A DNA stretch of 33,747 bases from an uncultured Pelagibacteraceae bacterium (lineage in GTDB: Bacteria > Pseudomonadota > Alphaproteobacteria > Pelagibacterales > Pelagibacteraceae). Both the position numbers and the translations under genes were made by a program. The stretch is from contig CACDVM010000008.1 of the NCBI GenBank assembly GCA_902556265.1, forward strand, positions 1 to 33,747, in the 5' to 3' direction. Under the pieces are notes generated by a model that saw only the letters and a program-made list of their open reading frames with translations, ran no database searches and was not told where the DNA came from. Of this stretch, positions 23,426-33,266 are shown piece after piece. How positions within the stretch are numbered: position 1 is the first letter of the stretch; each line of letters starts with the position of its first letter.

Positions 23426-24906
23426 GCTGCGAAAAAATTACTTACAAAATTTTTAAACCTAACTTTATTAAACACTCTATTTTCACTAGAATTAAACTGA
23501 TTTAAGTATTTTTCTAAATTAGAATTTTGAGACTTATCTATTTTTACATTGTCAAAAGTAAACTTTTTATCATTAAAATTATAAATAAAATCTATTTGAA
23601 TTTCCTTAATATCTTTTCTGTAAACTTTTTGTATTTGAAAAGATTTGTAAAAATTGTTTAAATTTTTAAAATTTAAAATTGCTTTTCCAATAAGAGTAAT
23701 TTCTTCATTTTCATTATTTAAAAAACTTTCTGTAAGAGATATTTTTAAATTTTCCTTCCACATCATAGATGAGTTAGAAAATCCAATATTTCCCTCTTCT
23801 ACACCAATCTTTAAAAATAAATTATTTAGCTCATTAACATCTGTGATATCTTTTACTTTAACATCTATTATTGCATTTATGTTCTTGTTGCTCAAAAATT
23901 TAGATTTTATTAAATCAATTATGATCGAGCTTTCATTGAATAAATTTTTAGTGCTTAAACCTTCATAATTTAAATTTGCTGAAAAATAAAAAGGTTTAAA
24001 ATCAATCATTCCCTTATAATTATTCACATTGTCTTCAGAATTAAAATTAAAAGAATTTTTTTTTATTTCATATCTAAATGAAGTACTTTTATTTAAAAAT
24101 AAAATATCAACTAAGCCATCTTTATTCTTTTTGTCATAGTTTATTTCATTTTCAACATTCAATCTAATTTTTTTGGAATTAAATTTTGTAAATATCTTTT
24201 TATTAAATTTATCTTTCTTTATAATAAATTTAAAAGGAACATTAAAAATCTCATTGTTAAAAGAAAGAATATTTACCAAGTTGTTTGCATCATAATGAAA
24301 TTTACTTTTTTTAATTTTATTAATGAATAAGATGTCTTCATTTTTGTTTTTGAAAAAAATATTTCCATTTTTCATAATAATATTATTTTCATTAGGTTCT
24401 GTTTCAAGAAGTTTAAGAAAAAAGGCAAAATCTTTAAAGTCAATTTTAAAATCTATATTTTTAAAAATTAAGTCTCTAATTTCAACTTTTTTATTTAATG
24501 AAAAAAATTTACTTGACGCAATATTTATTTGAAAATTTTTAGAGATAGCTATTTCTTTTTGATCTCTAAATATAGATAAATTTTTAGCTAAAAAATGAGG
24601 TTTTGGTAATAATCTATATTTTATTTTTTCATTGAACTTTATGTCAATATTATATTTTTTGATTATTTGATTCTTTATATCTAATTGAATAATGTCTTTA
24701 TCGAAAAATGTAGGTATTAAGAAATAAATTACAATTAAAAAAAAAGGTATGGCTGTTACTAAAAAAAACCTATTATAGTGACTTAATTTAGATTTTTTTA
24801 TATTATTAATAAAAAATTTTAATTTATCAAAAAAACTTTCTATTGAATCATTTAATGATAAAAATTGTTTTTTAAGTTTTTTTATTGATAAATTATCTTT
24901 ACTCAT
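23413..24906 (-). CDS. AsmA-like inner-membrane-anchored envelope protein
   Basis: A 497-residue protein of very low complexity (Lys, Asn, Ile and Phe rich). A basic cytoplasmic stretch (residues 1-45) is followed by one transmembrane helix (about 46-66, [19 protein letters not shown]) and a large periplasmic part rich in alternating beta strands. After the helix, [29 protein letters not shown] (key parts [11 protein letters not shown] and AKNLSI) resembles the start of AsmA domains. AsmA-family proteins bridge the envelope and help phospholipid transport to the outer membrane. It is short for the family and lacks a recognisable C-terminal AsmA motif, so the call is tentative. Confidence 0.6.
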   Translation of the reverse strand: MSKDNLSIKKLKKQFLSLNDSIESFFDKLKFFINNIKKSKLSHYNRFFLVTAIPFFLIVIYFLIPTFFDKDIIQLDIKNQIIKKYNIDIKFNEKIKYRLLPKPHFLAKNLSIFRDQKEIAISKNFQINIASSKFFSLNKKVEIRDLIFKNIDFKIDFKDFAFFLKLLETEPNENNIIMKNGNIFFKNKNEDILFINKIKKSKFHYDANNLVNILSFNNEIFNVPFKFIIKKDKFNKKIFTKFNSKKIRLNVENEINYDKKNKDGLVDILFLNKSTSFRYEIKKNSFNFNSEDNVNNYKGMIDFKPFYFSANLNYEGLSTKNLFNESSIIIDLIKSKFLSNKNINAIIDVKVKDITDVNELNNLFLKIGVEEGNIGFSNSSMMWKENLKISLTESFLNNENEEITLIGKAILNFKNLNNFYKSFQIQKVYRKDIKEIQIDFIYNFNDKKFTFDNVKIDKSQNSNLEKYLNQFNSSENRVFNKVRFKNFVSNFFAAYSG

Positions 24907-24937
24907 AACGTAAGGAACTTATAAATAAATATTTAAA

Positions 24938-26971
24938 ATGGTAAACTCTGATTTTATAAAAGATCTGAATAAAGCCCAAAAAGAAGCTGTAATACATCTT
25001 GATGGACCCTTATTAATCGTAGCAGGGGCAGGTTCAGGCAAGACAAAGGTATTAACGGCGCGAATAGCAAATATTATAAAAGGGAAAAAAGCTTTTCCAA
25101 ATCAAATTTTAGCAGTAACTTTTACCAACAAAGCTGCAAAGGAAATGCAAACTAGGGTAAGTAAAATACTCGGTTCTGCAGCAACTGGACTCTCGTGGTT
25201 AGGAACTTTTCACTCAATCTGTGCAAAAATTTTAAGAAAACACGCTTCTGCTGTAAATTTAAATTCTAATTTTACAATTATTGATACAGATGATCAAATC
25301 AGATTGATAAAGAATATTTGTAAAGCCGAAAATATTGATGTCAAAAAACTAGCGCCAAGATATATACTTGCAATTATTGATCGATGGAAAAATAAAGGTT
25401 TTTATCCTAATGAAGTGATTATTAATCAAAGAGATTTGTATGAAAAAAATATTTTACCTATTTATAAAATTTATCAGCAAAAATTAGTTGACCTTAATTC
25501 ATGTGACTTTGGAGATCTAATATTACATGCAGTTAAAATTTTAGAAAATAATTTAGATATAAGAGATATTTATACAAATAATTTTAAATATATATTAGTA
25601 GATGAATATCAAGATACCAACTATATACAAAGTAAGTGGCTTAATTTGCTTGTAGATAAAAATAAAAATATTTGCTGTGTTGGTGACGACGACCAATCAA
25701 TTTACAGTTGGAGAGGTGCTGAAATAAAAAATTTTTTAGAGTTTGATCAAGTCTACAAGGATACGAAAGTTATAAGACTAGAGGAAAATTATAGATCTAC
25801 AGAAAACATATTAAATGTTGCTTCTGAACTAATTTCCAATAACAAAAATAGAGTCGGAAAAACATTAAAAACAACTATGGAGGAAGGTGATTTGGTTAAA
25901 CTTAATTGCTTTAAAAATGGAAAAGACGAAGCAATTGGAATTTCTGATGAAATAGAAAAAATAAAAAAAGAGTATTCATTCAATAATATTGCAATTCTTG
26001 TTAGGGCGATATTTCAAACAAGAGAGTTTGAAGAGAGATTTTTAAAAATAGGAGTACCTTATAGAATTTTAGGAGGCACTAAATTTTATGAAAGATCTGA
26101 AATTAAAGATTGCATAGCATATTTAAGATTAATTTATCAAAAAAAAGATGATTTGGCTTTTGAAAGAATTGTTAATAACCCAAAAAGATCAATTGGGGAA
26201 AGTACTTTAAAATCAATACATGAGTATTCCAAAAATAATTTGATTTGTTTAGAACTTTCATCAAAAAAAATGATTGAAAAAAATTTGATTAAACCAAAAG
26301 CAAAAATAGGGTTAGTTTTATTTTTAGATTTATTATCAAAATGGAGAAATGATTTAGAAATTAAAAAAATTAATCATATCAAATTATTACAAAATATTTT
26401 AGATGAATCGGGTTATTCATCTATGCTTAAAAATAAAAAAGATTTAGATAATGAAAATAGATTGGAAAATATAAAAGAATTATTAAGTGCAATGAAAGAA
26501 TTTGATAATTTAGAGAGCTTTTTAGAGCATGTTTCTTTAGCCACTTCCGTGGATCAAGAATGGGATGGAGAAAAAGTCAATATGATGACAATGCACGCTG
26601 CCAAAGGACTTGAATTTGAAGTGGTATTTTTACCTGGTTGGGAGGAGGGTCTTTTTCCCCATCAAAAATCTATTGAAGAAAAGGGCCAGAATGGTCTTGA
26701 GGAAGAAAGAAGGCTTGCTTATGTTGGAATCACTAGAGCTAAGAAAAAAGCAATTATATCTTTTTCAATGAACAGATTTTATCAAGGTGATTGGATTGAT
26801 AGCATGGCCTCAAGATTTATTGATGAACTTCCTGAAAAATATTTGAGTAAAAACTCTATTTTTGACGAAAATATTAATGACGAAGATGATTTTGAGTTCA
26901 ATCAAGATATAGATATAGAGGATAACATAAGAAGTCCTGGTTGGATAAGATATCAAAAAAGAATTAAATGA
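24938..26971 (+). CDS. uvrD: UvrD/PcrA-type superfamily 1 DNA helicase
   Basis: A 677-residue SF1A helicase. In order: Q-motif LNKAQKEAV, Walker A AGAGSGKT, TFTNKAAKEM (motif Ia), LVDEYQDTN (motif II), GDDDQSIYSWRGA (motif III), LEENYRST (motif IV), TMHAAKGLEFEVVF (motif V) and YVGITRAKK (motif VI). It unwinds DNA 3' to 5' in nucleotide-excision and mismatch repair and removes RecA. The C-terminal tail is acidic (DEDDFEFNQDIDIED), somewhat shorter than in E. coli UvrD. The stop overlaps the aminopeptidase start by ATGA. No LexA box was seen upstream. Confidence 0.93.
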   Translation: MVNSDFIKDLNKAQKEAVIHLDGPLLIVAGAGSGKTKVLTARIANIIKGKKAFPNQILAVTFTNKAAKEMQTRVSKILGSAATGLSWLGTFHSICAKILRKHASAVNLNSNFTIIDTDDQIRLIKNICKAENIDVKKLAPRYILAIIDRWKNKGFYPNEVIINQRDLYEKNILPIYKIYQQKLVDLNSCDFGDLILHAVKILENNLDIRDIYTNNFKYILVDEYQDTNYIQSKWLNLLVDKNKNICCVGDDDQSIYSWRGAEIKNFLEFDQVYKDTKVIRLEENYRSTENILNVASELISNNKNRVGKTLKTTMEEGDLVKLNCFKNGKDEAIGISDEIEKIKKEYSFNNIAILVRAIFQTREFEERFLKIGVPYRILGGTKFYERSEIKDCIAYLRLIYQKKDDLAFERIVNNPKRSIGESTLKSIHEYSKNNLICLELSSKKMIEKNLIKPKAKIGLVLFLDLLSKWRNDLEIKKINHIKLLQNILDESGYSSMLKNKKDLDNENRLENIKELLSAMKEFDNLESFLEHVSLATSVDQEWDGEKVNMMTMHAAKGLEFEVVFLPGWEEGLFPHQKSIEEKGQNGLEEERRLAYVGITRAKKKAIISFSMNRFYQGDWIDSMASRFIDELPEKYLSKNSIFDENINDEDDFEFNQDIDIEDNIRSPGWIRYQKRIK

Positions 26972-28680
26972 TTAAAAAAAAAATTCTAAAATTAAAGAGT
27001 TATTTGAAAATATATAATTTGGATGGCTACATAATTCCAAAAAATGATGCTTATTTTTCAGAGTATTCCTCACCAGACAGATTAAAGATTATTTCAAATT
27101 TTAGTGGATCAGCAGGCTATGCGGTTATTTTAAGAAAAAAAAATTATTTATTTGTTGATGGTAGATACACAATTCAAGCAAAACTTGAGTCTGGTAATGA
27201 ATTTAAGATAATTGAAGTCCCTAAATGCTATCCAAAAGATGTTTTAATCAAACAAACAAAAAAAATTACTTTAGGATATGATCCTCAAATATTTACTAAA
27301 TTCTCAATTGAAAAAAATTTTGGAAATTATTTTAAATTAATACCAATATTTGGAAATTTAGTTGATAAAATATCTCAAAATAATAATAAAAGAAAGATAA
27401 GTCCTTTTTATAATTTGAGTGAAAAAATAACCGGGGAGTCAATTAGTTCAAAAATAAATAAAATAATAAAAGTAATTTCTTCCCAAAACATAGATAATAT
27501 TTTTATTAGTGCTCCAGAAAATGTTGCTTGGTTGTTAAATTTGAGAGGTAAAGATAATCCACTCAGCCCAATTCCTAATTGTAAATTAATTTTAACTAAG
27601 CAAAAAAAGATGTTCTTTTTTTCTTGTCCAAAAAAAATATATAAGATTAAAAAAATTAATGAGTACAAAAAATTAAAATATAGTAAATATCAAGATTTTG
27701 AAAAAATTATTGAAAATCTTAATGGAAAAAATTTTTGTATAGACAAAACAACATGTTCTGTATCTAATGAAAATATTATAAAATCTTTTTTTTACATCAA
27801 ATCAAATACTGACCCTTGTTATCATTTAAAATCAATTAAAAATAAAACCGAAATTAAAAATATGATTAATGCTCATATAAAAGATGGGGTTGCTTTAACA
27901 AAATTTATTTATTGGATTAAAAAGATTAATAAAAAAAAGATTACAGAATATGAGGCGGAAAAGAAACTAGAGAGATATAGAAAAAAAGATAAAAATTACT
28001 TATTTCCAAGTTTTAATACAATAGCGGGAAGCGGAAGTAATGCAGCAATTGTTCATTACAGAACTATAAAAAAAAATTCTAAAAAAATAGACAAAAAAGA
28101 TATTTTTTTATGTGACTCTGGTGGCCAGTATAAATACGGAACAACAGATGTAACTCGCACGTTATGTTTTTCAAAACCTCAAAAAAATATCAAAAATATT
28201 TTTACCAAAGTTCTTAAGGGTCATATCGCAGTAGCCTGTACTAACATTAATAAAAATAATACAGGAAAATCGATAGACATTAGAGCTAGGAAATTTCTGA
28301 AAAAAGCAAAATTAGATTATGCACATGGTACGGGCCATGGTGTTGGTTTTTTTTTAAATGTGCATGAGGGTCCTCAGGCAATATCAAAATATAATAAAGT
28401 TAAAATTTCTGAAGGAATGATATTAAGTAATGAACCTGGTTATTATAAAAAAGGTAAGTTTGGAATACGGATAGAAAATTTATTATATGTAAAAAGATCC
28501 GGATATAAATTGTTTTTTGAAAATCTTACTCTTGCACCAATTGACAAAGATCTTACAGATTTTAAACAACTTTCTAAAGATGAGATGAAATATTTATTTA
28601 AATATAATTTGCAGGTTTACTCAAAACTATCACCATACTTAAATAGAAAGCAAAAAAAGTGGTTAGCTAGTTTTATTTAA
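26968..28680 (+). CDS. Xaa-Pro aminopeptidase P (M24B family)
   Basis: A 570-residue three-domain aminopeptidase P. Two N-terminal creatinase-like domains (with DGYIIPKNDAYFSEY and FVDGRYTIQA) precede the pita-bread catalytic domain. Dinuclear metal ligands are seen in LCDSGGQYKYGTTDVTRT (two Asp), HGTGHGVGFFLNVHEGP (His) and LSNEPGYY...IRIENL (two Glu). It removes N-terminal residues before proline and recycles proline-rich peptides. It is coupled to uvrD by an ATGA overlap, although no functional link is known, and overlaps ligA tail-to-tail by 18 bases. The gene is extremely Lys-rich, as is usual at this base composition. Confidence 0.9.
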   Translation: MIKKKILKLKSYLKIYNLDGYIIPKNDAYFSEYSSPDRLKIISNFSGSAGYAVILRKKNYLFVDGRYTIQAKLESGNEFKIIEVPKCYPKDVLIKQTKKITLGYDPQIFTKFSIEKNFGNYFKLIPIFGNLVDKISQNNNKRKISPFYNLSEKITGESISSKINKIIKVISSQNIDNIFISAPENVAWLLNLRGKDNPLSPIPNCKLILTKQKKMFFFSCPKKIYKIKKINEYKKLKYSKYQDFEKIIENLNGKNFCIDKTTCSVSNENIIKSFFYIKSNTDPCYHLKSIKNKTEIKNMINAHIKDGVALTKFIYWIKKINKKKITEYEAEKKLERYRKKDKNYLFPSFNTIAGSGSNAAIVHYRTIKKNSKKIDKKDIFLCDSGGQYKYGTTDVTRTLCFSKPQKNIKNIFTKVLKGHIAVACTNINKNNTGKSIDIRARKFLKKAKLDYAHGTGHGVGFFLNVHEGPQAISKYNKVKISEGMILSNEPGYYKKGKFGIRIENLLYVKRSGYKLFFENLTLAPIDKDLTDFKQLSKDEMKYLFKYNLQVYSKLSPYLNRKQKKWLASFI

Positions 28681-30693
28681 AATTTTTAACCATTCATTTT
28701 GATTTAGTATTTTAACTTTTAATTTTTTCGCATTTTCAATTTTTCTTTTGGTTGGTTTTTCACCAATAATCAGAAAATCAAGATTTTTAGACACATTGCT
28801 TATTATTGATCCTGAATTTTGTTCAATTATAGATTTAGCTTCAGCTCTACTCATTCCATTTAATTTTCCCGTCAACATGAAAGTTTTATTTGCTAAAGAT
28901 CCATCTTTTTTAATTATGATGGCATTTTCTATTTTCAGTATTTTACTAAGTTCATCGATAATTTTCAAATTTTCAGAATTTAAAAAAAAATTTTTAACTG
29001 AATTAATTTGAGTTTCTCCAATTCCATCTATTATTAATAAATCATTAAATTTTTTATCTTTATAAAATTGAATTAAGTTTTTAAATGTTTTTAAATGTTT
29101 AGATATTAATCTAGCATTTTCTAAACCTATATGTCTAATTCCAAGAGAATAAATGAATCTTTCGAAAGAAATGGTCTTTCTTTCATTGATAGAAAATTTT
29201 AGATTAGCAACAGATTGTTTACCCCATCCGTCCATTAACGCAATTTTTTCATAATTTAGTTTAAATATATCCTGTGGTAATTTGATTAGTTTGAGATCCC
29301 AAAATTTTTCCACAATTTTTTTTCCAAAGCCATCAATATTAAAAGCTTCTTTTGATACAAAATGTTTTATTTTTTCTATCGCAACTTTTTCACACCCAAA
29401 TCCTTCACTTGAACATCGTCTTACTGCATCTTTTTTTTTTGTTAAGGTATTAAATTCTTTTACTGTTTTTGATCCACAGGATGGACATTTTTTTGGAAAA
29501 ATGAATTTGTTTGATTGTTTTAATCTTTTGCTCAAGTCTACAGAAATTATATGTGGAATAACATCGCCCGCTCTTTCAACAATAACTGTATCACCTATCC
29601 TTATATCCTTTCTATCCATTTCATCTTCATTATGCAGAGTCGCATTAGAAACCACAACTCCACCTATGTTGATTGGATTTATTTTTGCAACTGGTGTTAA
29701 AGCGCCTGTTCTTCCAATTTGGATGTCAATATCATTAATTTTTGATACACCGTTGTTTGCTGAAAATTTATGCGCAATTGCCCATCGTGGTGCATTAGCA
29801 ACATTACCAAGCCTTTTTTGAAAATCAAAATTATTAATTTTATAAACAATCCCATCAATATCAAAATCTAGTTCATTTCTTTTTTTTTCTATTTCATGGT
29901 AATTGTCCATTAAATTTTTTGTTCCTGTTAAAACTTTATTCAATAAATTGATCTTGAAACCCCATTGTTTTAATTTTTTTAAAAAATCACTTTGACTATT
30001 TATGTTAAGCCCATTTTCATATCCATATGTATATGCAATAAATTTTAATGGAATCTTTTTGGTTTCATTAGGATCTTTTTGTCTTAGTGAACCTGATGCA
30101 GCATTCCTAGGATTTGCAAATTTGTTTTTTAGTTTTTCAAAATCACTATTTTGAATAAATACCTCTCCTCTAATATCGATATCGTCTGGAAAATCTTTTT
30201 CTGAAATAAATTTTGGAATATCTTCGATTGTTTGTAAATTTAATGTAATATCCTCACCTTGGTTACCATCACCTCTGGATAGGCCTCTGAAAAACTTTCC
30301 ACCTTTATAAGTTAGAGAGGCTGAAATTCCGTCAATTTTTGGCTCAGCACTATATTCAATTTGTAAATTATCTTTTTTATCTAAATAATTAAATATTTTT
30401 TTTTCGTAATTTATTAAATCTTTCTCATCGAAAGCATTTGCAAGAGAAAGCATTGGTATTCTATGCTCTTCCTTTTTAAAATTTTTAGATGGTTTAAAAC
30501 CTACCTTTAGTGTAGGTGAATTTTCATCTCTCAAAAAATCATACTTATTTTCAAGATCTACGATCTCTTTTTTGATCTGGTCAAATTTTGCATCACTAAT
30601 CTCAGAAATATTTTCATCATAATATTTTTGATTATAATGATTAACTAATTTAATTTTTTTTTTGTATTTTTTTTTGATCAAATCTTTATTCAT
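28663..30693 (-). CDS. ligA: NAD-dependent DNA ligase
   Basis: A 676-residue LigA. The adenylated lysine is Lys119 in EPKIDG. The NAD-binding Ia domain (YYDENISEISDAKFD, key YYD) is at the N-terminus. The OB fold includes VGRTGALTP-type sequence (IGRTGALTPVA). The zinc finger is CPSC...RRC...GC, and the tandem helix-hairpin-helix region is followed by a C-terminal BRCT domain (KTFMLTGKLNGMSR). It seals nicks in replication and repair. The ATG at 30693, one base past the bamD stop, is chosen over a TTG at 30702. recN, often found between bamD and ligA in Alphaproteobacteria, is absent. Confidence 0.95.
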   Translation of the reverse strand: MNKDLIKKKYKKKIKLVNHYNQKYYDENISEISDAKFDQIKKEIVDLENKYDFLRDENSPTLKVGFKPSKNFKKEEHRIPMLSLANAFDEKDLINYEKKIFNYLDKKDNLQIEYSAEPKIDGISASLTYKGGKFFRGLSRGDGNQGEDITLNLQTIEDIPKFISEKDFPDDIDIRGEVFIQNSDFEKLKNKFANPRNAASGSLRQKDPNETKKIPLKFIAYTYGYENGLNINSQSDFLKKLKQWGFKINLLNKVLTGTKNLMDNYHEIEKKRNELDFDIDGIVYKINNFDFQKRLGNVANAPRWAIAHKFSANNGVSKINDIDIQIGRTGALTPVAKINPINIGGVVVSNATLHNEDEMDRKDIRIGDTVIVERAGDVIPHIISVDLSKRLKQSNKFIFPKKCPSCGSKTVKEFNTLTKKKDAVRRCSSEGFGCEKVAIEKIKHFVSKEAFNIDGFGKKIVEKFWDLKLIKLPQDIFKLNYEKIALMDGWGKQSVANLKFSINERKTISFERFIYSLGIRHIGLENARLISKHLKTFKNLIQFYKDKKFNDLLIIDGIGETQINSVKNFFLNSENLKIIDELSKILKIENAIIIKKDGSLANKTFMLTGKLNGMSRAEAKSIIEQNSGSIISNVSKNLDFLIIGEKPTKRKIENAKKLKVKILNQNEWLKILNKTS

Positions 30694-30694
30694 A

Positions 30695-31534
30695 TTAATC
30701 AAAAAGACTTTTAAATTTTTGTATTACACCCTTCTTTTCTTTTTTAACAGTTTGTATCTTTTGTTTTTCATAATCTTTATTAAAAACTTTATAAGATTTT
30801 TCATACCATTCACTCGATAGGTAATTATAACCTAATAATTTTGCATACTTTTGGGACTCCTCTAAAAGACCCAATTTATAATTAATTTCAACGAGTCTAT
30901 GAATTGCTTCCTCAACAAAAATTGTCTGATCATGTTCTTCAATGACTTTTTTAAATCTATTAATAGCCGCAATCCATTTACCTTTTTTGATATAATGCCT
31001 TCCTAAATACATCTCTTTAGATGCAATAATATCCTCGATTAAATCAATTTTAAACTTTGCATCTAAAGCAAAATCAGTATTTGGATAATTTTTTAAAATG
31101 AAGCTGAATTTATCTTTCGCTTTTAACAATGGTGCTGAGTCTCTTTTTTCATCTTCTATGGTTTCGTAATAACACATTGCAATTAAATAATGAGCGTAAG
31201 ATAAATTTTTATCATTAGGATATGTTTTTATATATCTCTCCAAATTGAATAAAGCTTCTGTGTAATAATTCTGTAGATAATATGAATAAGATGCCATTAA
31301 AGCAGATCTTGGAGCCCAATCAGATTGTGGAAACAAAAGTTCTGCTTCTAAAAATTTTTTTGCTGCAAAATAAGGATCATTATCAATCAAAGCTTTGTAA
31401 GCTTCTTTATAAGCTACAACCATTTCTAAATCTTGACTTGATTCTTGAATATTAGATATTTTTTTTTCATCTTTTGCACAGGAACTTAAGATAATTATAA
31501 TAAAAATGGCCAATAAAATTCTGTTTTGATTCAT
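30695..31534 (-). CDS. bamD: BamD, outer membrane protein assembly lipoprotein
   Basis: A 279-residue lipoprotein. The signal peptide ends in LSSC (lipidated Cys19), followed by TPR-type helical repeats: AYKALIDNDPYFAAKKFLEAELLFP, YTEALFNLERYIKTYP and KAKDKFSFILKNYPNTDFALDA (quoted by parts such as AKKFLEAE and LERYIKTYP). With BamA it is the essential core of the beta-barrel assembly machine in the outer membrane. Its position between lpxC and ligA is the usual alphaproteobacterial one. The C-terminus is basic (KKEKKGVIQKFKSLFD). Confidence 0.92.
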   Translation of the reverse strand: MNQNRILLAIFIIIILSSCAKDEKKISNIQESSQDLEMVVAYKEAYKALIDNDPYFAAKKFLEAELLFPQSDWAPRSALMASYSYYLQNYYTEALFNLERYIKTYPNDKNLSYAHYLIAMCYYETIEDEKRDSAPLLKAKDKFSFILKNYPNTDFALDAKFKIDLIEDIIASKEMYLGRHYIKKGKWIAAINRFKKVIEEHDQTIFVEEAIHRLVEINYKLGLLEESQKYAKLLGYNYLSSEWYEKSYKVFNKDYEKQKIQTVKKEKKGVIQKFKSLFD

Positions 31535-31579
31535 GATTAATTTATATAATCATAATCAGTTATTATAAAGATCTTTAAT

Positions 31580-32500
31580 TTAAGCTATAGATTTCAAAAA
31601 GCTTCTGTTAATAACAGTATGAGGTAAACTTCTTTCTTTAATCTCAACTATTGAGAAATTTTCTTTATTTTCAAATACTTTTCTAAGTAATTTATTTGTT
31701 AAAAAATGACCTCCTTGAGAACAAACAACGCTTGCGATCATTCTATACCCACATGTATAAAGATCTCCAATACAGTCTAATATTTTATGGTTAACAAATT
31801 CTTTAGAATTTCTAAGACCGTTATTATTCAAAATTTGAGTTCCTTTAACAACTATTGCATTATCTAGACTCCCACCTTTTGCTAGACCATTTTTTTTTAT
31901 CATTTCGATATCTTCATATAAGCAAAAAGTTCTTGAATTAAATACTTCTTCTAAATCATCTTCATAAACATTAATTTTATTCCTTTGATTTCCTATTACA
32001 GTATTTTCATATTTAAGTTCAAAGTCTATATCAAGACTTAATCTTGAAGGTGCAATCGAAATAAATCTTTTACCATCTTTAAACTCAATTTTTTTATTAA
32101 TTTTAATTATCTTAATTGGAGCATCACTTATTTTAAAACCAACAGTAACTATTTTTTCGATAAATTCTTTTGCAGATCCATCTAATATAGGTACCTCTTC
32201 GTTATCAATTTCAACTAAAACATTATCAATTCCTAACCCAAAAAAAGCTCCCATTAAATGTTCTATGGTTGAGACTCTTATGCCAAATTCATTTGAGATT
32301 GTTGTGTTTAAAGAAGTGTTGCTTACATTAGAAAAATTTGGGAGTATTAGATTATTATTTTTAACGTCAACTCTTTTAAAAACTATTCCTGTATTAGGTT
32401 CTGATGGTTTAATATTAACATTAACAATTTGACCACTATGAAGTCCAACTCCACTAAAGCTGATGGATTGTTTAACAGTTTTTTGGTTTAAAGCTGACAC
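31580..32500 (-). CDS. lpxC: UDP-3-O-acyl-N-acetylglucosamine deacetylase
   Basis: A 306-residue LpxC beginning at a GTG codon. Zinc and catalytic residues are in place: His81 (TIEHLMGAF), Glu80, His238 and Asp242 (VNHKILDCIGD), and His265 (QGGHFLTNKL). GVGLHSGQ and PILDGSA are further family motifs. It performs the first committed step of lipid A synthesis, so the cell makes lipopolysaccharide. In most Proteobacteria lpxC directly follows ftsZ; here it follows a shortened ftsA-like gene after 64 bases. Confidence 0.95.
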   Translation of the reverse strand: MSALNQKTVKQSISFSGVGLHSGQIVNVNIKPSEPNTGIVFKRVDVKNNNLILPNFSNVSNTSLNTTISNEFGIRVSTIEHLMGAFFGLGIDNVLVEIDNEEVPILDGSAKEFIEKIVTVGFKISDAPIKIIKINKKIEFKDGKRFISIAPSRLSLDIDFELKYENTVIGNQRNKINVYEDDLEEVFNSRTFCLYEDIEMIKKNGLAKGGSLDNAIVVKGTQILNNNGLRNSKEFVNHKILDCIGDLYTCGYRMIASVVCSQGGHFLTNKLLRKVFENKENFSIVEIKERSLPHTVINRSFLKSIA

Positions 32501-32564
32501 AGAAGTCTTTTAATACCTAAAGTAATTAACTCAAAAACAACAAATATTACTGTAAAATACAATT

Positions 32565-33266
32565 TTAGTTAAAAAAATTAAAAAATTTTTCAAAAAAACC
32601 CTGATTTTTTTGACTTTTTTCAACTAACATTACTTCATTTGGATTATGCCCATTAATTATCTTTTTTGTTAAAATAAAGATATCTTCATCATCATTTTCT
32701 AAAAACCGATAAGTATAATTTGCACTAACAACCTGGCCTAGAGAGATATGATATTTTTTTAAAGTCTTCTCTAAATTTTTAATAAAATTATTTGATAAAC
32801 ATATAAATTTTACTTCTAATGAGAAGTTATTCCCGGTCATGTCTTTTGGGAAAAAAGAATAAATTTTATTATCAATTAAATAGTTCTCAATTATCATATG
32901 GATAATCTTTCTGTCACTAATTGTTTTTTTACAATAATCTTTTGCCTCATATAAAAGATTATTTAAATTTTTTTGATTGAAAAAATTTCCATGGCTATTT
33001 TTTTTAAGTGATATTTCAATAGAAAAAAAATGATAAGAGTCTAAAACTATATAAACTTTTTTAATAAATTTTTCTAATTTTTTTTCAATTTTTAAAATAT
33101 TTTTTTCTAAGAATAAATCTAAACTATCAAAAATTAAATTATTATCATTTTGTGTCACAATAAACTCTTCCTCAAATACTTTTTTATTTGTTTCAGAATA
33201 AACAGAGATGATAAGCTTTTTTGAGCTTATAAATAAAAAAGTTTGAAAATTTAAATTATTTTCCAT
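32565..33266 (-). CDS. Truncated FtsA-like cell division protein lacking the ATP-binding half
   Basis: A 233-residue protein in the ftsA position, overlapping ftsQ by 11 bases. Residues 95-195 align by eye with the FtsA 1C/1A region: KIIHMIIENYLID (120-132) with E. coli RVLHVIPQEYAID, FFPKDMTG (138-145) with KNPVGLSG, and FIKNLEKTLKK with the following helix. After NDDEDI the protein stops aligning, exactly where FtsA would enter its ATPase subdomains 2A/2B (DIGGGTxD is missing). The N-terminal phosphate-1 motif is also lost (FISSKKLIISV). The last 12 residues (QGFFEKFFNFFN) look like the FtsA membrane-targeting amphipathic helix. It may act as a reduced membrane adaptor. The ATG at 33266 is preferred over TTG 33272. 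Confidence 0.68.
   Translation of the reverse strand: MENNLNFQTFLFISSKKLIISVYSETNKKVFEEEFIVTQNDNNLIFDSLDLFLEKNILKIEKKLEKFIKKVYIVLDSYHFFSIEISLKKNSHGNFFNQKNLNNLLYEAKDYCKKTISDRKIIHMIIENYLIDNKIYSFFPKDMTGNNFSLEVKFICLSNNFIKNLEKTLKKYHISLGQVVSANYTYRFLENDDEDIFILTKKIINGHNPNEVMLVEKSQKNQGFFEKFFNFFN

Noticed and set aside
29282..29821. Long plus-strand ORF of 179 codons opposite ligA
   Set aside because: It lies entirely antisense to the well-supported ligA gene, matches no family by eye, and long antisense frames are expected when a Lys- and Asn-rich gene is read in reverse.
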